Assembly: GCF_036324505.1 (NCBI RefSeq)
Contig: NC_086352.1
Span: 36,030,881 to 36,094,880 of the forward strand
Length of the DNA stretch: 64,000 nucleotides
Source: Eleginops maclovinus
Taxonomy: Eukaryota > Chordata > Actinopteri > Perciformes > Eleginopidae
Reading direction: 5' to 3'
The notes beneath the pieces were generated by a model. It was given only the letters and a program-made list of their open reading frames with translations. It made no database searches and was not told the origin of the DNA. Positions 14,060-24,356 of this stretch are shown piece by piece; position 1 is the first letter of the stretch, and each line of letters starts with the position of its first letter. Made by a program: the position numbers and the translations under genes.

Positions 14060-14260
14060 TAGGTTATATACTTTAAATACTTTGAATTTATATCACAGAA
14101 TAGAATTTTTCTATTTTTAAGTGTAGCAAGTAATAAAGCTATTGGTGTGTAAAATTAAACATGTGAATTGTTGAATTTTTACTTAAAATGTACATATTTG
14201 TAATTGTTAAGAACATTACAAAAATATACCTCACTTAGTTAATAAAAAAGAAGAAATCTG

Positions 14261-15660
14261 GTCTAATGTGGTCTGGATGTGAAAAAAGCAGCAAAATCTC
14301 CCCTTTTTGCATTTTTACAAATAGAATAAAGCTTTCACAAATCTGAAACTGTGTTGTAAAGATAATTTAGCCTGTCTGAGATAATCCAGTCTAGATTTGA
14401 TGAGTTTAGGTATAGTGGTTTTAGATCAGGACCTGGTCCAATATGGTCTAGATCAGGGCTATTCAACTTGATTAGCAAGTGGGCCAAATAGGAAAATCAC
14501 AGGGGGTTTGTTGGCCACACAATACTTTGTCAAGGAATCACTACAAATAACTCTTACTTACAGTAGTGTTAATAGATACTAATACATTAAGTTAACTACT
14601 AGAACACGTGCATCCCTTTTTTCACTTTAATTGTGTCACCATAAATCATTGCAGAAAGCAACCAGTCCATACAAAAGAAGTAGGAAAGTTATGGTTGCAA
14701 GGCTCAACACAAAAGTGCACAATGTTGCATCTTTACAACTATCAAGACATGAGGTTCCATGTCCACTAATGTACAAAACAAGATGAACATCATAAAACGG
14801 TATTCATCACATTAACAGTAAGTAGCCCTGTTTATAATATCCGCTACACTTCCAAGCATACATAAGGTGCTTTGAAAACAACACACATCCATAAAATGTA
14901 ATGCTAAATGCAAATAGAACATAGGAGAACAATAGCAATCAGACTCACAATAACATTCATGTCTTGGAAACATTTTTACAGTTTGCAAAACAGTGAGTAG
15001 GCTTGTTTGAATGACCATAACATGAATGACCATAAAAACAGTGAAATCAAATGAAGGGAGAATCCTGCGTTTTCGCCGCATCGCCGGATTTAGTGTGATT
15101 CAGTCTTTAGTTTTATTTATGCTATTACACATATGCCATTTCGATTTGCAGGCAACCTCTTGTGGGCCAGAAAAAAGTTCAGAAAGGCCATTTTTAAAAA
15201 AGCTGCTAAATCTCCCTTTTTTGTATAGAATAAAGCTTTCACAAATCCAAAACTGTGTTATAAAGAATGATTAGACTCTCTGGGATAATCTAGTCCAGAT
15301 TGGATGACTCTACGTATAGTGGTTTGAGATCAGGACCTGGTCTTATGTGGTCTGATGTGAAAAAAGCAGCGAAATCTCCCTTTTTTAAATTTCCCAAATA
15401 GAAAAAAGGTTTCACAAATCTTAAACTGTTTTATAAAGATAATTTAGCCTGTCTGAGATCATTTAGTCCAGAATTGATGAGTTTAAGTATAGTGGTTTTA
15501 GATCACGACCTGGTCTAATGTGGTCTAGATGCGAAAACAGTAGTGAAATCTTCCTTTTTTATATTTTCACAAATAGAATAAAGGTTTCACAAATCTGAAA
15601 GTGTGTTATGAAGAATGTTTAGACTCTCTGGGATAATCTACTCCAAATAAATCTGCCATG
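14261..15660. repeat. about 174-bp tandem repeat, interrupted
   Basis: Each unit contains gtctaatgtggtctagatg, then gaaaaaagcag, an A/T-rich segment, tttcacaaatctgaaactgt, and gatcaggacctggtc. Unit starts lie at about 14261, 14435 (cut short), 15340 and 15513, giving a 173-174 bp period. A unit just before 15340 resumes after an unrelated block at about 14452-15178. The units are diverged, so this is an old array. Confidence 0.8.
14452..15178. mobile_element. insertion inside the 174-bp array, possibly a non-autonomous DNA element
   Basis: The array is broken by sequence that begins cagggctattcaacttga and ends near gcaacctcttgtgggccag. The opening resembles the ends of hAT-derived short elements. 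I could not find a clean matching right terminus or a target duplication, so the class is uncertain. Confidence 0.4.
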
Positions 15661-15794
15661 CAGCGATTTAAGAGGTTAAAAAAACGGAGGATTGGTCACT
15701 CAGCGCTGTAAATTAAATATCCCTTAACTTTCCCCTTATCTGCCGAATCGGAAGCTCTGAATCAGATGCTAACTTCAGCGTTGTGTCTTATAAG

Positions 15795-18482
15795 CAGGGT
15801 GCGATTTGTAGGGGGGGATGGTGAGGATTTCCCCCCCTCTGGTTTTCCTATCCCTACCTCTGCTAAATTATTTTTATCTCCGGTGGGGACAAGGATTTCC
15901 CCCCCTTGATAGCGATGAATGCAACTTAACTGCTAGACTACTTAAACTCTTGAAATCTAACGATCTTCAGTGTCAGAGTAGGCTATTCAGCAGCCTTCTG
16001 GCAGACTGCGCATATTTCGGAACGTCATCGAAAACAAAAACATTTTGTAACATTTTAGTGCGGGAACTTTGCAGGAAAAACAGCGCTGATGCAAACATGA
16101 AACGCGTTCAGAGCAGCATATCGTCCTACTTTACGGGACCAAATAATAAAACAACGAAATTAACACCTGAGAGTGATAGCGCAAGAAATTCGCTGGAGGT
16201 TGGCGTTCATGTAGGCCTGCAGGACGATTCCCAGCCACTTGATGAAAGAAACGCCAATGTTGCTAGCGACTCTGAAACGCATGTGGTAGGAGGGTGCATT
16301 GAGCCGGGGCGCTTTGCTAAATGGAGAGAGGGTCGTGAGTGGCTAGCTGTCAGCACAGACGGGTCAGTCAAGTGCCAAGCTTGTTCCGACGTCAGGGATT
16401 TAGGCCCACACACACAGGAAAGGCTTCATATAGACTCTGCCTTCATTAAAGGCATAAAAGCCAAAACGGCAAAAAAATTAAATGACAAAATCAGCAAGCA
16501 CGGAAAATGTCAAAGCCATATCAAATGTATTGAAATTGTACAAAAAAGACAAGACGCCGCAATTGAAAAGGCAAATGAGAACAGTGCAGCTCTGTGGCGA
16601 AAGCATCATGAGCATAGTTTAAAAACCACAGAGTACTGCATTCGCACAGCTTACATGATCTGCTACACTGACCTGTCATTCAAAATGCAGCCTCACCTGG
16701 TTGAACTGCAACAACTCAACGATGTTAACCTCGGTAACATGCTGCATTCTGACAAGGCATGTCGGAATATGCTGATGTTTATTGCAGAGAAAATGACAGT
16801 GCGTCTGGTGGACTTCCTTAAAAGCTCACCCGACAAGTTCAGCATTCTCATTGATGAGAGCACAACAGTTTCAAATAAAACATGTCTGATCATTTACATT
16901 AGAATTCCATTTGAAGGGGAGTGTTGCAATTTCTTCTTCCAACTTGAGTTGCAGTCGTGCACTGGATCGGCGATCCGTGACACTGTGCTTCAGTGCCTTG
17001 AGAAGCAGGGTATCTCAAAAGACATGTTGCGCTCCCGACTAATTGGGTTCGCGACGGATGGGGCCGCCGCTATGTTGGGCCGATACAAGGGGGTCGCCAC
17101 ACTCCTACGTGAGGAGATTAACCCCAACCTGATTGTCATTCACTGCATGAATCACAAACTAGAACTTGCCGTCCATGACACTGTCAAACAAATTACAGAT
17201 GCAAGTCATTTCCAGATGTTCACTGACTCCCTGTACGCCTTCTTCTCTCAAAGTCCAAAGAACATGCGAGAGCTAGAGCTTGTCGCTTCCAATTTGGAGA
17301 TGCAAGCTCGCAGGATAGGAAGGGTGTTTGACGTGCGCTGGCTATCCTCGTCTTGCACATCTGTGACGGCTCTTTGGCAAAGCTATCCAGCCCTGGTCAA
17401 ACTCTTCGCGTCACTGGCCGAAGACACATCACGATCAACCAAAGACAGGGCCAAATGTAAGGGAATGCATGCTAAGATGACTCAGTGGCTTTTCGTGGTG
17501 GAGATGGCATTCGTAAAAGACGCGCTCGAAACGATGCAGGCCCTGTCCCTCTTTCTTCAGAGACGAGATGCCACAGCAATCACCGCTACTGCTGAGGTGG
17601 GCGTTGCCGTGCGGACACTGAGGGCTATGAGGAATGCCGATGGAGTGAACATACGATGTCTGAAGGAGGAATTGGGCAGTAAGCAAACATTTAAGGGGGT
17701 TAATGTGTCTCAGCCGAGTGACGGAGAACAGCGGAAGGCAGAGACCTTTCGTGAGCGTTTTTTCATCTCCTTGGCCGATAACATCCAGAGCAGGCTCGAT
17801 GACAACGGCATTTTTTCTGCGGCGGCTGCGCTGAACCCCTCAAATTGGCCCTCCGATGAAGATGAACGGTTGCTTTATGGGGATAACAAACTTCTGACCA
17901 TTCATAAAAGCCTTGCTATAGCAGACACAAATATGCCCACACTCCTCAAAGAATTTCATGAACTGAAATGCAATGGTGTCACTGGGGAGACTTTGAAAAA
18001 AGTGCTCATCGCTGTCTCCACGCTCCCTGTGTCAACGGCTGAGTGCGAGCGTGGCTTTAGTGCGATGAACCACATCCTCACGGAAGAACGAAACAGAATG
18101 CACGTCTCCACTTTGAATGGCCTACTGTTCATTGGTGTCAATGGTCCAGAGGTGGCATCCTTTCCTGCGCACACATTTGCAGAATTGTGGATAAAAGAGG
18201 GCCGAAATGCTGCAGACAATGCCCCGACAGGAAAACCGAAAAAGCCACCACAAATTCGTCACCAGAGCCGACTGTTTACCTAGTCTAGTTTTCCAGACCT
18301 GTCCCTGAATTGTTGACAGCACGTTTTGCTATTTTAGTGAATTATTTAGTGAACAGGTGTATATATATAGCCTACCTTTTGCGTTTTTTTCTCCCTATGC
18401 AAGTTAAAAGTCCAATGTTCTTGTCTATGAATAAAAAATAAAAAACATCCCCCCCTCTGTTTTTTTGTCAAATCGCACCCTG
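15795..18482 (+). mobile_element. complete hAT DNA transposon with 8-bp target duplication
   Basis: A 2688-bp element. The left end cagggtgcgatttg pairs exactly with the right end caaatcgcaccctg, with further C/G-rich inner ends. It is flanked on both sides by the identical octamer cttataag (15787-15794 and 18483-18490), the duplication length expected of hAT elements. It contains one long uninterrupted transposase gene. Confidence 0.97.
16097..18283 (+). CDS. hAT-family transposase, intact reading frame
   Basis: A DNA transposase, probably acting in the nucleus on its own terminal repeats. I chose the Met at 16097 (MKRVQSSISSYF, 728 residues). The frame is open back to 15818, but the extra 93 residues overlap the terminal repeat and look non-coding. 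Near the N-terminus a CxxC...HxxH-like segment (KCQACSDV, then HIDSAF) resembles a degenerate zinc finger. Catalytic residues: D in ILIDESTT, D in GFATDGAAAMLG, and E in the C-terminal hAT dimerisation region (STAECERGFSAMN). It resembles the KIAA1586/ZNF862-type hAT proteins. There are no stops or frameshifts, which suggests a young copy. Confidence 0.95.
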   Translation: MKRVQSSISSYFTGPNNKTTKLTPESDSARNSLEVGVHVGLQDDSQPLDERNANVASDSETHVVGGCIEPGRFAKWREGREWLAVSTDGSVKCQACSDVRDLGPHTQERLHIDSAFIKGIKAKTAKKLNDKISKHGKCQSHIKCIEIVQKRQDAAIEKANENSAALWRKHHEHSLKTTEYCIRTAYMICYTDLSFKMQPHLVELQQLNDVNLGNMLHSDKACRNMLMFIAEKMTVRLVDFLKSSPDKFSILIDESTTVSNKTCLIIYIRIPFEGECCNFFFQLELQSCTGSAIRDTVLQCLEKQGISKDMLRSRLIGFATDGAAAMLGRYKGVATLLREEINPNLIVIHCMNHKLELAVHDTVKQITDASHFQMFTDSLYAFFSQSPKNMRELELVASNLEMQARRIGRVFDVRWLSSSCTSVTALWQSYPALVKLFASLAEDTSRSTKDRAKCKGMHAKMTQWLFVVEMAFVKDALETMQALSLFLQRRDATAITATAEVGVAVRTLRAMRNADGVNIRCLKEELGSKQTFKGVNVSQPSDGEQRKAETFRERFFISLADNIQSRLDDNGIFSAAAALNPSNWPSDEDERLLYGDNKLLTIHKSLAIADTNMPTLLKEFHELKCNGVTGETLKKVLIAVSTLPVSTAECERGFSAMNHILTEERNRMHVSTLNGLLFIGVNGPEVASFPAHTFAELWIKEGRNAADNAPTGKPKKPPQIRHQSRLFT

Positions 18483-18490
18483 CTTATAAG

Positions 18491-19404
18491 CATAACAAAA
18501 AACAGGTTTGAAAAAAATAACAGACCACAAGCGTGAAATGCAATCGCTGACTGTTAACGCGACTGCGAAAAAATGAAATACAGGGACTAGATTTATCTAT
18601 CCTATTATTCCATCAAACCAAAACATTGTCTGTACCTGGATAAAGGGGATGAGGCAGACGAGGACCGCCCTCCAGAAGATAGAGAATCCATCTTCAGCAG
18701 GAATGTTTCCCTTCCTTTTTTCTTCCTGAGCCCTGACCTGTGTATAGGAAGTAGAAACAGCAAGTCAAAAATATTTCTGCTGTTTTTTCACTCTAGATCA
18801 GAAATGATAATAATCTCTTTGTATCAGCTGCCATCTGGGAATATTTCACCTCCTGACACCAGAATAAAATCCCTGCTCCAGTCAAGTCTTTTATAAAAGC
18901 TGTATGACCTGATCTCAGTTAAATGTTGGCATTTTTAGAGATGTGGGAAAAGACATTTTGAGAGTCTACTAACACACCGGGGACACATATTTATGTATAA
19001 AAGACATCAAAAAGTGCATTTTGCATAATAGGCGACCTTTAATGTTGGTGTGGGTCTTTTATGTCAATAAGGTGAATCTATAGGCTGAAACAGCTTGTGA
19101 CAATAAAGTCAAAATGTGATAAGTGGACAAGGCACGCACAGCACAGCACCACACCTTCACAGCCTCACATCACAGCCTCTGCTCACTGAAACTGTTCATT
19201 GAAGAATCATTTATTCAGTGGTTAATATATTTGGGTATGAGCCAGGTACTGGGCTGGTTCTACCATATGAGCAACCTGGGCTCACTACCCTATCTATGCA
19301 CTATCAACTTTATGACATTTTAATTTTAGCACAACCCCTGGTTCGGCTTGAGGGAATAAATGAAGTGATCAGTACAGGAGTTTTTATACTATAAAGCATT
19401 TACT
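18491..19404. other. no recognised gene; one candidate exon on the - strand
   Basis: Mostly featureless AT-rich sequence. On the - strand, 18737-18636 (102 bp) is bounded by a cag acceptor and a gtaca donor and is open in two frames (for example GNIPAEDGFSIFWRAVLVCL). No homology was recognised, so I do not call it a gene. Confidence 0.25.
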
Positions 19405-20724
19405 AGATAAGATTGTAGACCAGCACAAGGCTGGAATAGGCTACAAGACCACCAGCAAGCAGCTTGGTGAGAGAGAGATAACTGGTTTGATTATTAGAAG
19501 ATGGAAGAAGCACAAAATGACCATCAATCGCCCTCGGTCTGGGGCTCCACGATCTAAGATCTCACCCCTTCAGGCATCAATGATCATGAGAAAGGTGAAG
19601 GGTCAGCCAATAACTACACAGGTGGGACTGGTTAATGAAGGCAGATGGGACCACACTCACCAAGAAAACTATTGGTAACACACTGCGCCGTAATGGATTA
19701 AAATCCTGCAGGTCTCCTGCTCAAGAAGGCAAATGTAAAGGCCGTCTGAAGTCTGCCAGTGATCCTCTGAATGATTCAGAGAAGGTGATGTGGTCAGATG
19801 AGACCAAAATCAAAATCTGTGGCATCAACTCGACATGTCGTGTTTGGAGGAAGAGAAATGCTGCCTATGACCCCAAGAACACCATCCCCACCGTCAAACA
19901 CAGAGGTGTGAACATTGTGCCTTGTGGGGTTTTCTCTGCTAAGGGGACAGGGCGATTCACGGCATCGAGGGGATGATGGAGGGGGCCATGTAACGTAAAA
20001 TATTGGCTGATAACATCCTTCCCTCAGCCAGGACACTGAACATGGGACATGGATAGGTCTTCCAGCATGACAATGACCCAAAACATACGGCCAAGGCAAC
20101 TAAGGACTGGCTAATGAAGAGGTCATTATGGACTTCAGTAGGAACAAATACGGCACTCACTCCCCACTCCATCTTAGTGGAGAAGAGGTTGAGCAGGTCA
20201 CCAGCTTCAAGTTACTGGGAGTCTACATCTCTGAGGATCTCTCCTGGACCACCAACACCTTAGCCCTGGTCAAGAAGGCTCACAAGCGCATCTTCTTCCT
20301 GAGGAAACTGGCCAAACTCCACCTATCCTCCCAGGTGCTGGTTTACTTCTACCGTTGTACCATCAATAGCATCCTCTCTACCTGCATTTCAGTCTGGTAC
20401 GGAAACTGCACCGTTAAGGACCAGAAATCACTGCAGAGGGTGGTGAAGATTGCCCAACGCATCATCAAGAGGCCACTCCCCTCCACAGCCTCAGTCTACG
20501 AGAAGCGGTGCCTGCGAAGGGCACGGAACATCGTAAGAGACTCTTCCCACCCCACTGCTTATCCCCCTACGTGGCACTCACTCTAGGACACGCTACTGTA
20601 GCCTTTTTGATATTCTGTCTCAGTGTTAAAATAAGCATACCATTAAAAGTATAGACTGTTCAGTTCTTTGTAAGTGGGCAAACTCACAAAATCGGCAGGG
20701 GAACAAATAATTATTTCCTTCACT
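19405..20724 (+). mobile_element. Tc1-like transposon, family 2, truncated and recombined with a LINE fragment
   Basis: Transposase remnants of a second Tc1 family start at about 19408 ([14 protein letters not shown]) and continue with frameshifts through [11 protein letters not shown] (first catalytic D) and [19 protein letters not shown], ending at about 20118. There the sequence switches to LINE reverse-transcriptase sequence until about 20600. It then resumes with the right terminal repeat, ending ttatttccttcact at 20724. The left end is missing. Confidence 0.8.
20118..20605 (+). mobile_element. 3' fragment of a Rex1/L2-type LINE reverse transcriptase
   Basis: Encodes [18 protein letters not shown], then FFLRKLAKLHLSSQVLVYFY, RCTINSILSTCISVWYGNC and LQRVVKIAQRIIKR, the C-terminal part of fish CR1/L2/Rex1-group LINE polymerases. 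It has no LINE 5' part and no obvious tail. It contains a single copy of the RCTINSILS segment that is expanded in the copies at 43170 and 56035. Confidence 0.8.
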
Positions 20725-21281
20725 TACATATTCCTGTAAGTTAGCTGTTAGAGGGTGAAGTGAATAGTCAAAAGAACCATTTTTATGAGAGAAGATAACA
20801 GTCTCTGGTACATATGAATTACATTTTTGGTTCGTTAATTCCAAAATGACAGAAAACTACAATATAAGCATTCCTTTGGCATTTAGAATATCTTGTTCCA
20901 TTTCTGCCTATGATTCATGTGTGTTTAAGTTTCAATATTACAAAGGTAATGGTGATGGTAAAATGTATTGATATAATCTTTTCTTTATTGTACTGTGTGT
21001 ATGCTTTGCCTTTCTGTGAACATCTAGTCTAAATTTGGTGATATCATTATTTCCAGAGGTACATGGGATCCAGGAAGTCCAACACAGCCCCCTTCAAAGG
21101 AGCCTACACTTTCACAATTTTTTCGGTTATGGGAAAGTTCCAAACATCAACTACAAATAATTATTTTTTTGTAAAACATTCTTAAACATCCATCCATTTC
21201 ATAAACTAGAAATATTATAGTAATAAAAACCATGCTTGTGCTTTGTTATATATTGTTATATAAATAAAATAAATATTCGTA

Positions 21282-21310
<29 letters not shown>
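20725..21310. other. AT-rich, no gene seen
   Basis: No motif was recognised. It ends in a (TA)n run at about 21286-21310, which holds the TA target of the next Tc1 element. Confidence 0.5.
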
Positions 21311-21316
<6 letters not shown>

Positions 21317-21576
21317 ATGAAATAAGTATTTGATCCCCTGCCAATTTAGTGAGTTTACCCACTTACAAATAACTGAACAGTCTATACTTTAAATGGTAGG
21401 TTTATTTTCACAGTGAGAGACAGAATATAAAAATTTTAAAAATCCAGAAACATACATAAAAAAAAAAAAGATATAAATTGATTTGCTTTAATTGAGGGAA
21501 ATAAGTATTTGATCCCCTTGCAAAACGTGCCTCAGTTCTTGGTGGAGAAAGAAAGCCTTGTTGGACAGCACAGAGG

Positions 21577-22531
21577 TCAGATGTTTCTTGTAGTTGTCAC
21601 CAGGTTTGCTCTCACCTCAGGAGGGATTTTGGTCCTCTCCTGTCTGCAGATCCTCTCAAAATCCTTAAGGTTTGGAGGCTGATGCTTGGCAGCTGGAAGC
21701 TTCAGCTCCCTCCAAAGATTTTCTATGGGATGAAGTTCCGGAGACTGGCTGAACCCCTCCATCACCCTAAGGGGCTTCTTCTTTAGCCAGTCCTGAGTTG
21801 CCTTGGCCTTATGTTTTGCGTCATTGTCGTGCTGGAAGACCTATCCATGTCCCATGTTCAGTGTCCTGGCTGAGGGAAGGAGGTTATCAGCCAATATTTT
21901 ACGTTACATGGCCCCATCCATCATCCCCTCGATACCGTGAATCGCCCTGTCCCCTTAGCAGAGAAACCCTCCAAAGCACAATGTTCACACCTCTGTGTTT
22001 GACGGTGGGGATGGTGTTCTTGGGGTCATAGGCAGCATTTCTCTTCCTCCAAACACGACATGTCGAGTTGATGCCAAAGATCTTGATTTTGGTCTCATCT
22101 GACCACATCACCTTCTCTGAATCATTCAGGGGATCACTGGCAGACTTCAGACGGCCTGTACATTTGCCTTCTTGAGCAGGGGACCTGCAGGATTTTAATC
22201 CATTACGGCACAGTGTGTTACCAATAGTTTTCTTGGTGACTGTGGTCCCAGCTGCCTTCAGATCATTAACCATTCCCACCTGTGTAGTTCTTGGCTGACC
22301 CCTCACCTTTCTCATGATCATTGATGCCCCAAGAGGCAAGATCTTCGATGGTGGAGCCCGGGATTGAGGGCAATTGATGGTCATTTTGTGCTTCTTCCAT
22401 CTTCTAATAATCAAACCAGTTATCTCTCTCTCACCAAGCTGCTTGCTATTGGTCTTGTCTTCTATCCCAGCTTTGTGCTGGTCTACAATCTTGTCCCTGA
22501 TGTCCTTAGACCTTAGTTCCACCATGATCAC
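21577..22531 (-). pseudogene. Tc1 family-2 transposase, frameshifted
   Basis: Starts [20 protein letters not shown], followed by a helix-turn-helix region and [11 protein letters not shown] (first catalytic D) near 22100. The frame breaks near 21900. The middle segment around the second D lies in the broken part. The C-terminal part (21765-21577) still shows [20 protein letters not shown] with the catalytic E. It is not functional. Confidence 0.85.
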
Positions 22532-22884
22532 AAGACCTGTCTCTGGTCTTGCCCTCGGTGGAGAGGTTGTAATCTGATTTATTGACTGTGGACAGGTGTC
22601 TTTTATCCAGGTAAATAGTTGACATCAGGAGTCCTTTTCAAAACGAGAAGACTTATTTAACCGGTCCGTGGGAGCCATAATTCTTGTTGGTTGCAAGGGG
22701 ATCAAATACTTATTTCCCCCAATTAAACACAAATCAATTTATATCTTTTTTAATGTACATTTCTGGATTAAAACAAATATATATTCTGTCTCACTGTTAA
22801 AATAAACCTACCATAAAAATTATAAACTGTTCATTTCTTTGTAAGTGGGTAAACTAACTGAATTGGCAGGGGATCAAATACTTA

Positions 22885-23599
22885 CACCGTGTTCAAAATT
22901 ATTATGCAAATTTAAAACATGGTATGAAAACATTAGATATTTCACGAAAACTTAAGCGTGACCATCAGACTGTGAAGAGATTTGTGGCTGATTCAGAGCA
23001 CAGACGGGTTTGTGCAGATAAAGGCATAATGAGGAAGGTTTCTGCCAGACAAATTCACAAATTAGGAGAGCAGCTGCTAAAATGCCATTACAAAGCAGCA
23101 AACAGGTATTTGAAGTCGCTGATGCCTCTGGAGTCCCACGAACCTCAAGGTGTAGGATCCTCCAGAGGTTTTCAGTTGTGCATATACCTACTATAAAGTA
23201 TATAAGTATACTTTGCCGAGTATATATTCTGACTGACCACTTTCTTCCGTGGTACAAAAAGAAAAACCGTGCCTTCCATAGTAAAATGATCTTCATGCAT
23301 GACAATGCACCATCTCATGCTGCAAAGAATACCTCTGTGTCATTGACTGCTATCCTCAAGCAAAATATCTATGAGGCTGGGAGGCAGTTCACATCAAAAA
23401 ATGCAGCTCTGGGAGGCTGTTCAGACATCCTGCAAAGAAATTCAACCAGTAACTCACAAGTTCAATGGATGCAAGAATTGTGAAGTTGATATCAAAGAAG
23501 GGGTCCTATTTTAACATGTAACTTGATGACTTCAAAATTGCATCGACTATTTAGGAAATTCTGAGAAAAATATTATTTGTATAATAATTTGGAACGTGG
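22885..23599 (+). mobile_element. third Tc1/mariner-like family, internally deleted copy
   Basis: A 715-bp element flanked by TA (22883-22884 and 23600-23601). Its ends caccgtgttcaaaattatta and the complement of ataataatttggaacgtgg form imperfect inverted repeats. Remnants of the transposase read KTLDISRKLKRDHQTVKRFV (helix-turn-helix) and MHDNAPSHAAKNTS (second catalytic D). The regions with the first D and the terminal E are deleted, so it can move only with help in trans, if at all. Confidence 0.85.
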
Positions 23600-23617
23600 T
23601 ATATTTCCTCCACTGTA

Positions 23618-24356
23618 TATATATATATATATATATATAACATTTAGTGTTTAATAATATTCATTTTATTTGAAATGTGTGCAAAATGTAGTCAATAATT
23701 TATAGAATAATTTCAAAACGATTTATCCACTTTAAATGTTAGAGCCAGAGAATATTGTAATTTAAAAGTTTGGGGAGCACATGCAGTCTTGTGATCAGCT
23801 GCCGGCTTCTGGCCTGTCATCCATCAGCTGATGTCCTGCAGCACTCTCATTTAGGTCAAGCTACACCGAGTGACGCTACAGACTACCGGAAGCCGTTCAG
23901 TGTGGCCTTCAAGGTAAAGTCGTTCGGGAAAAAGGCATTTGCTATTAACGGGATGTCTTTCATTTGCCGTGATTTTATTAAATAATATTTAATGTTTCAA
24001 GCATTAAACAAGTACAAAAAACACTCAATGTGACACTACGGATAAACTTAATGAGAATTCACCTCACAATTCCAATACCGTATTATTTGGAGAGTCCAAA
24101 CCGGAACAGCACTGAGTGTATTAGGATGACTTGGTGCTTTCCTCTTGCACTTCGTCAGATGTGATTAATTTCAGCTGTGTTAACACAACGTAACACAGGA
24201 ATGGCTTATTTAACGGCGCCAGGGGACATAAATATCGCCGCATCACTCCACTGTCCACGTTACCTTTTTGGCTTCCCATAGTGTTGTATGTCAGTAAGTC
24301 TGAACTGTGCGACCGTTTGAGCACCTTGACTGCAGAAGTGTCCAGCCTCAACCATC
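23618..24356 (+). other. region upstream of the lamin gene; presumed promoter and 5' UTR
   Basis: No coding sequence was recognised. AT-rich to about 23760, then mixed composition up to the lamin start codon. A TATA-like cataaatat lies near 24227, about 130 bp before the ATG. Its use as a promoter is a guess. Confidence 0.3.

Larger units (their letters stand above)
21311..23615 (-). mobile_element. Tc1-like transposon, family 2, with a nested element in its right terminal repeat
   Basis: The left terminal repeat (gtgaatgaaataagtatttg) starts near 21311. The right repeat is read as ggggatcaaatactta up to 22884 and then, after a 715-bp insertion, as tatttcctccactg at 23602-23615, followed by TA. 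Joining the two parts gives the usual family-2 right end (compare 20709-20724 and 55540-55557). Confidence 0.85.

Noticed and set aside
15818..16096. 93-residue N-terminal extension of the hAT transposase
   Set aside because: It begins 24 bp inside the terminal repeat and encodes low-complexity hydrophobic sequence. The Met at 16097 gives the start expected for this family.
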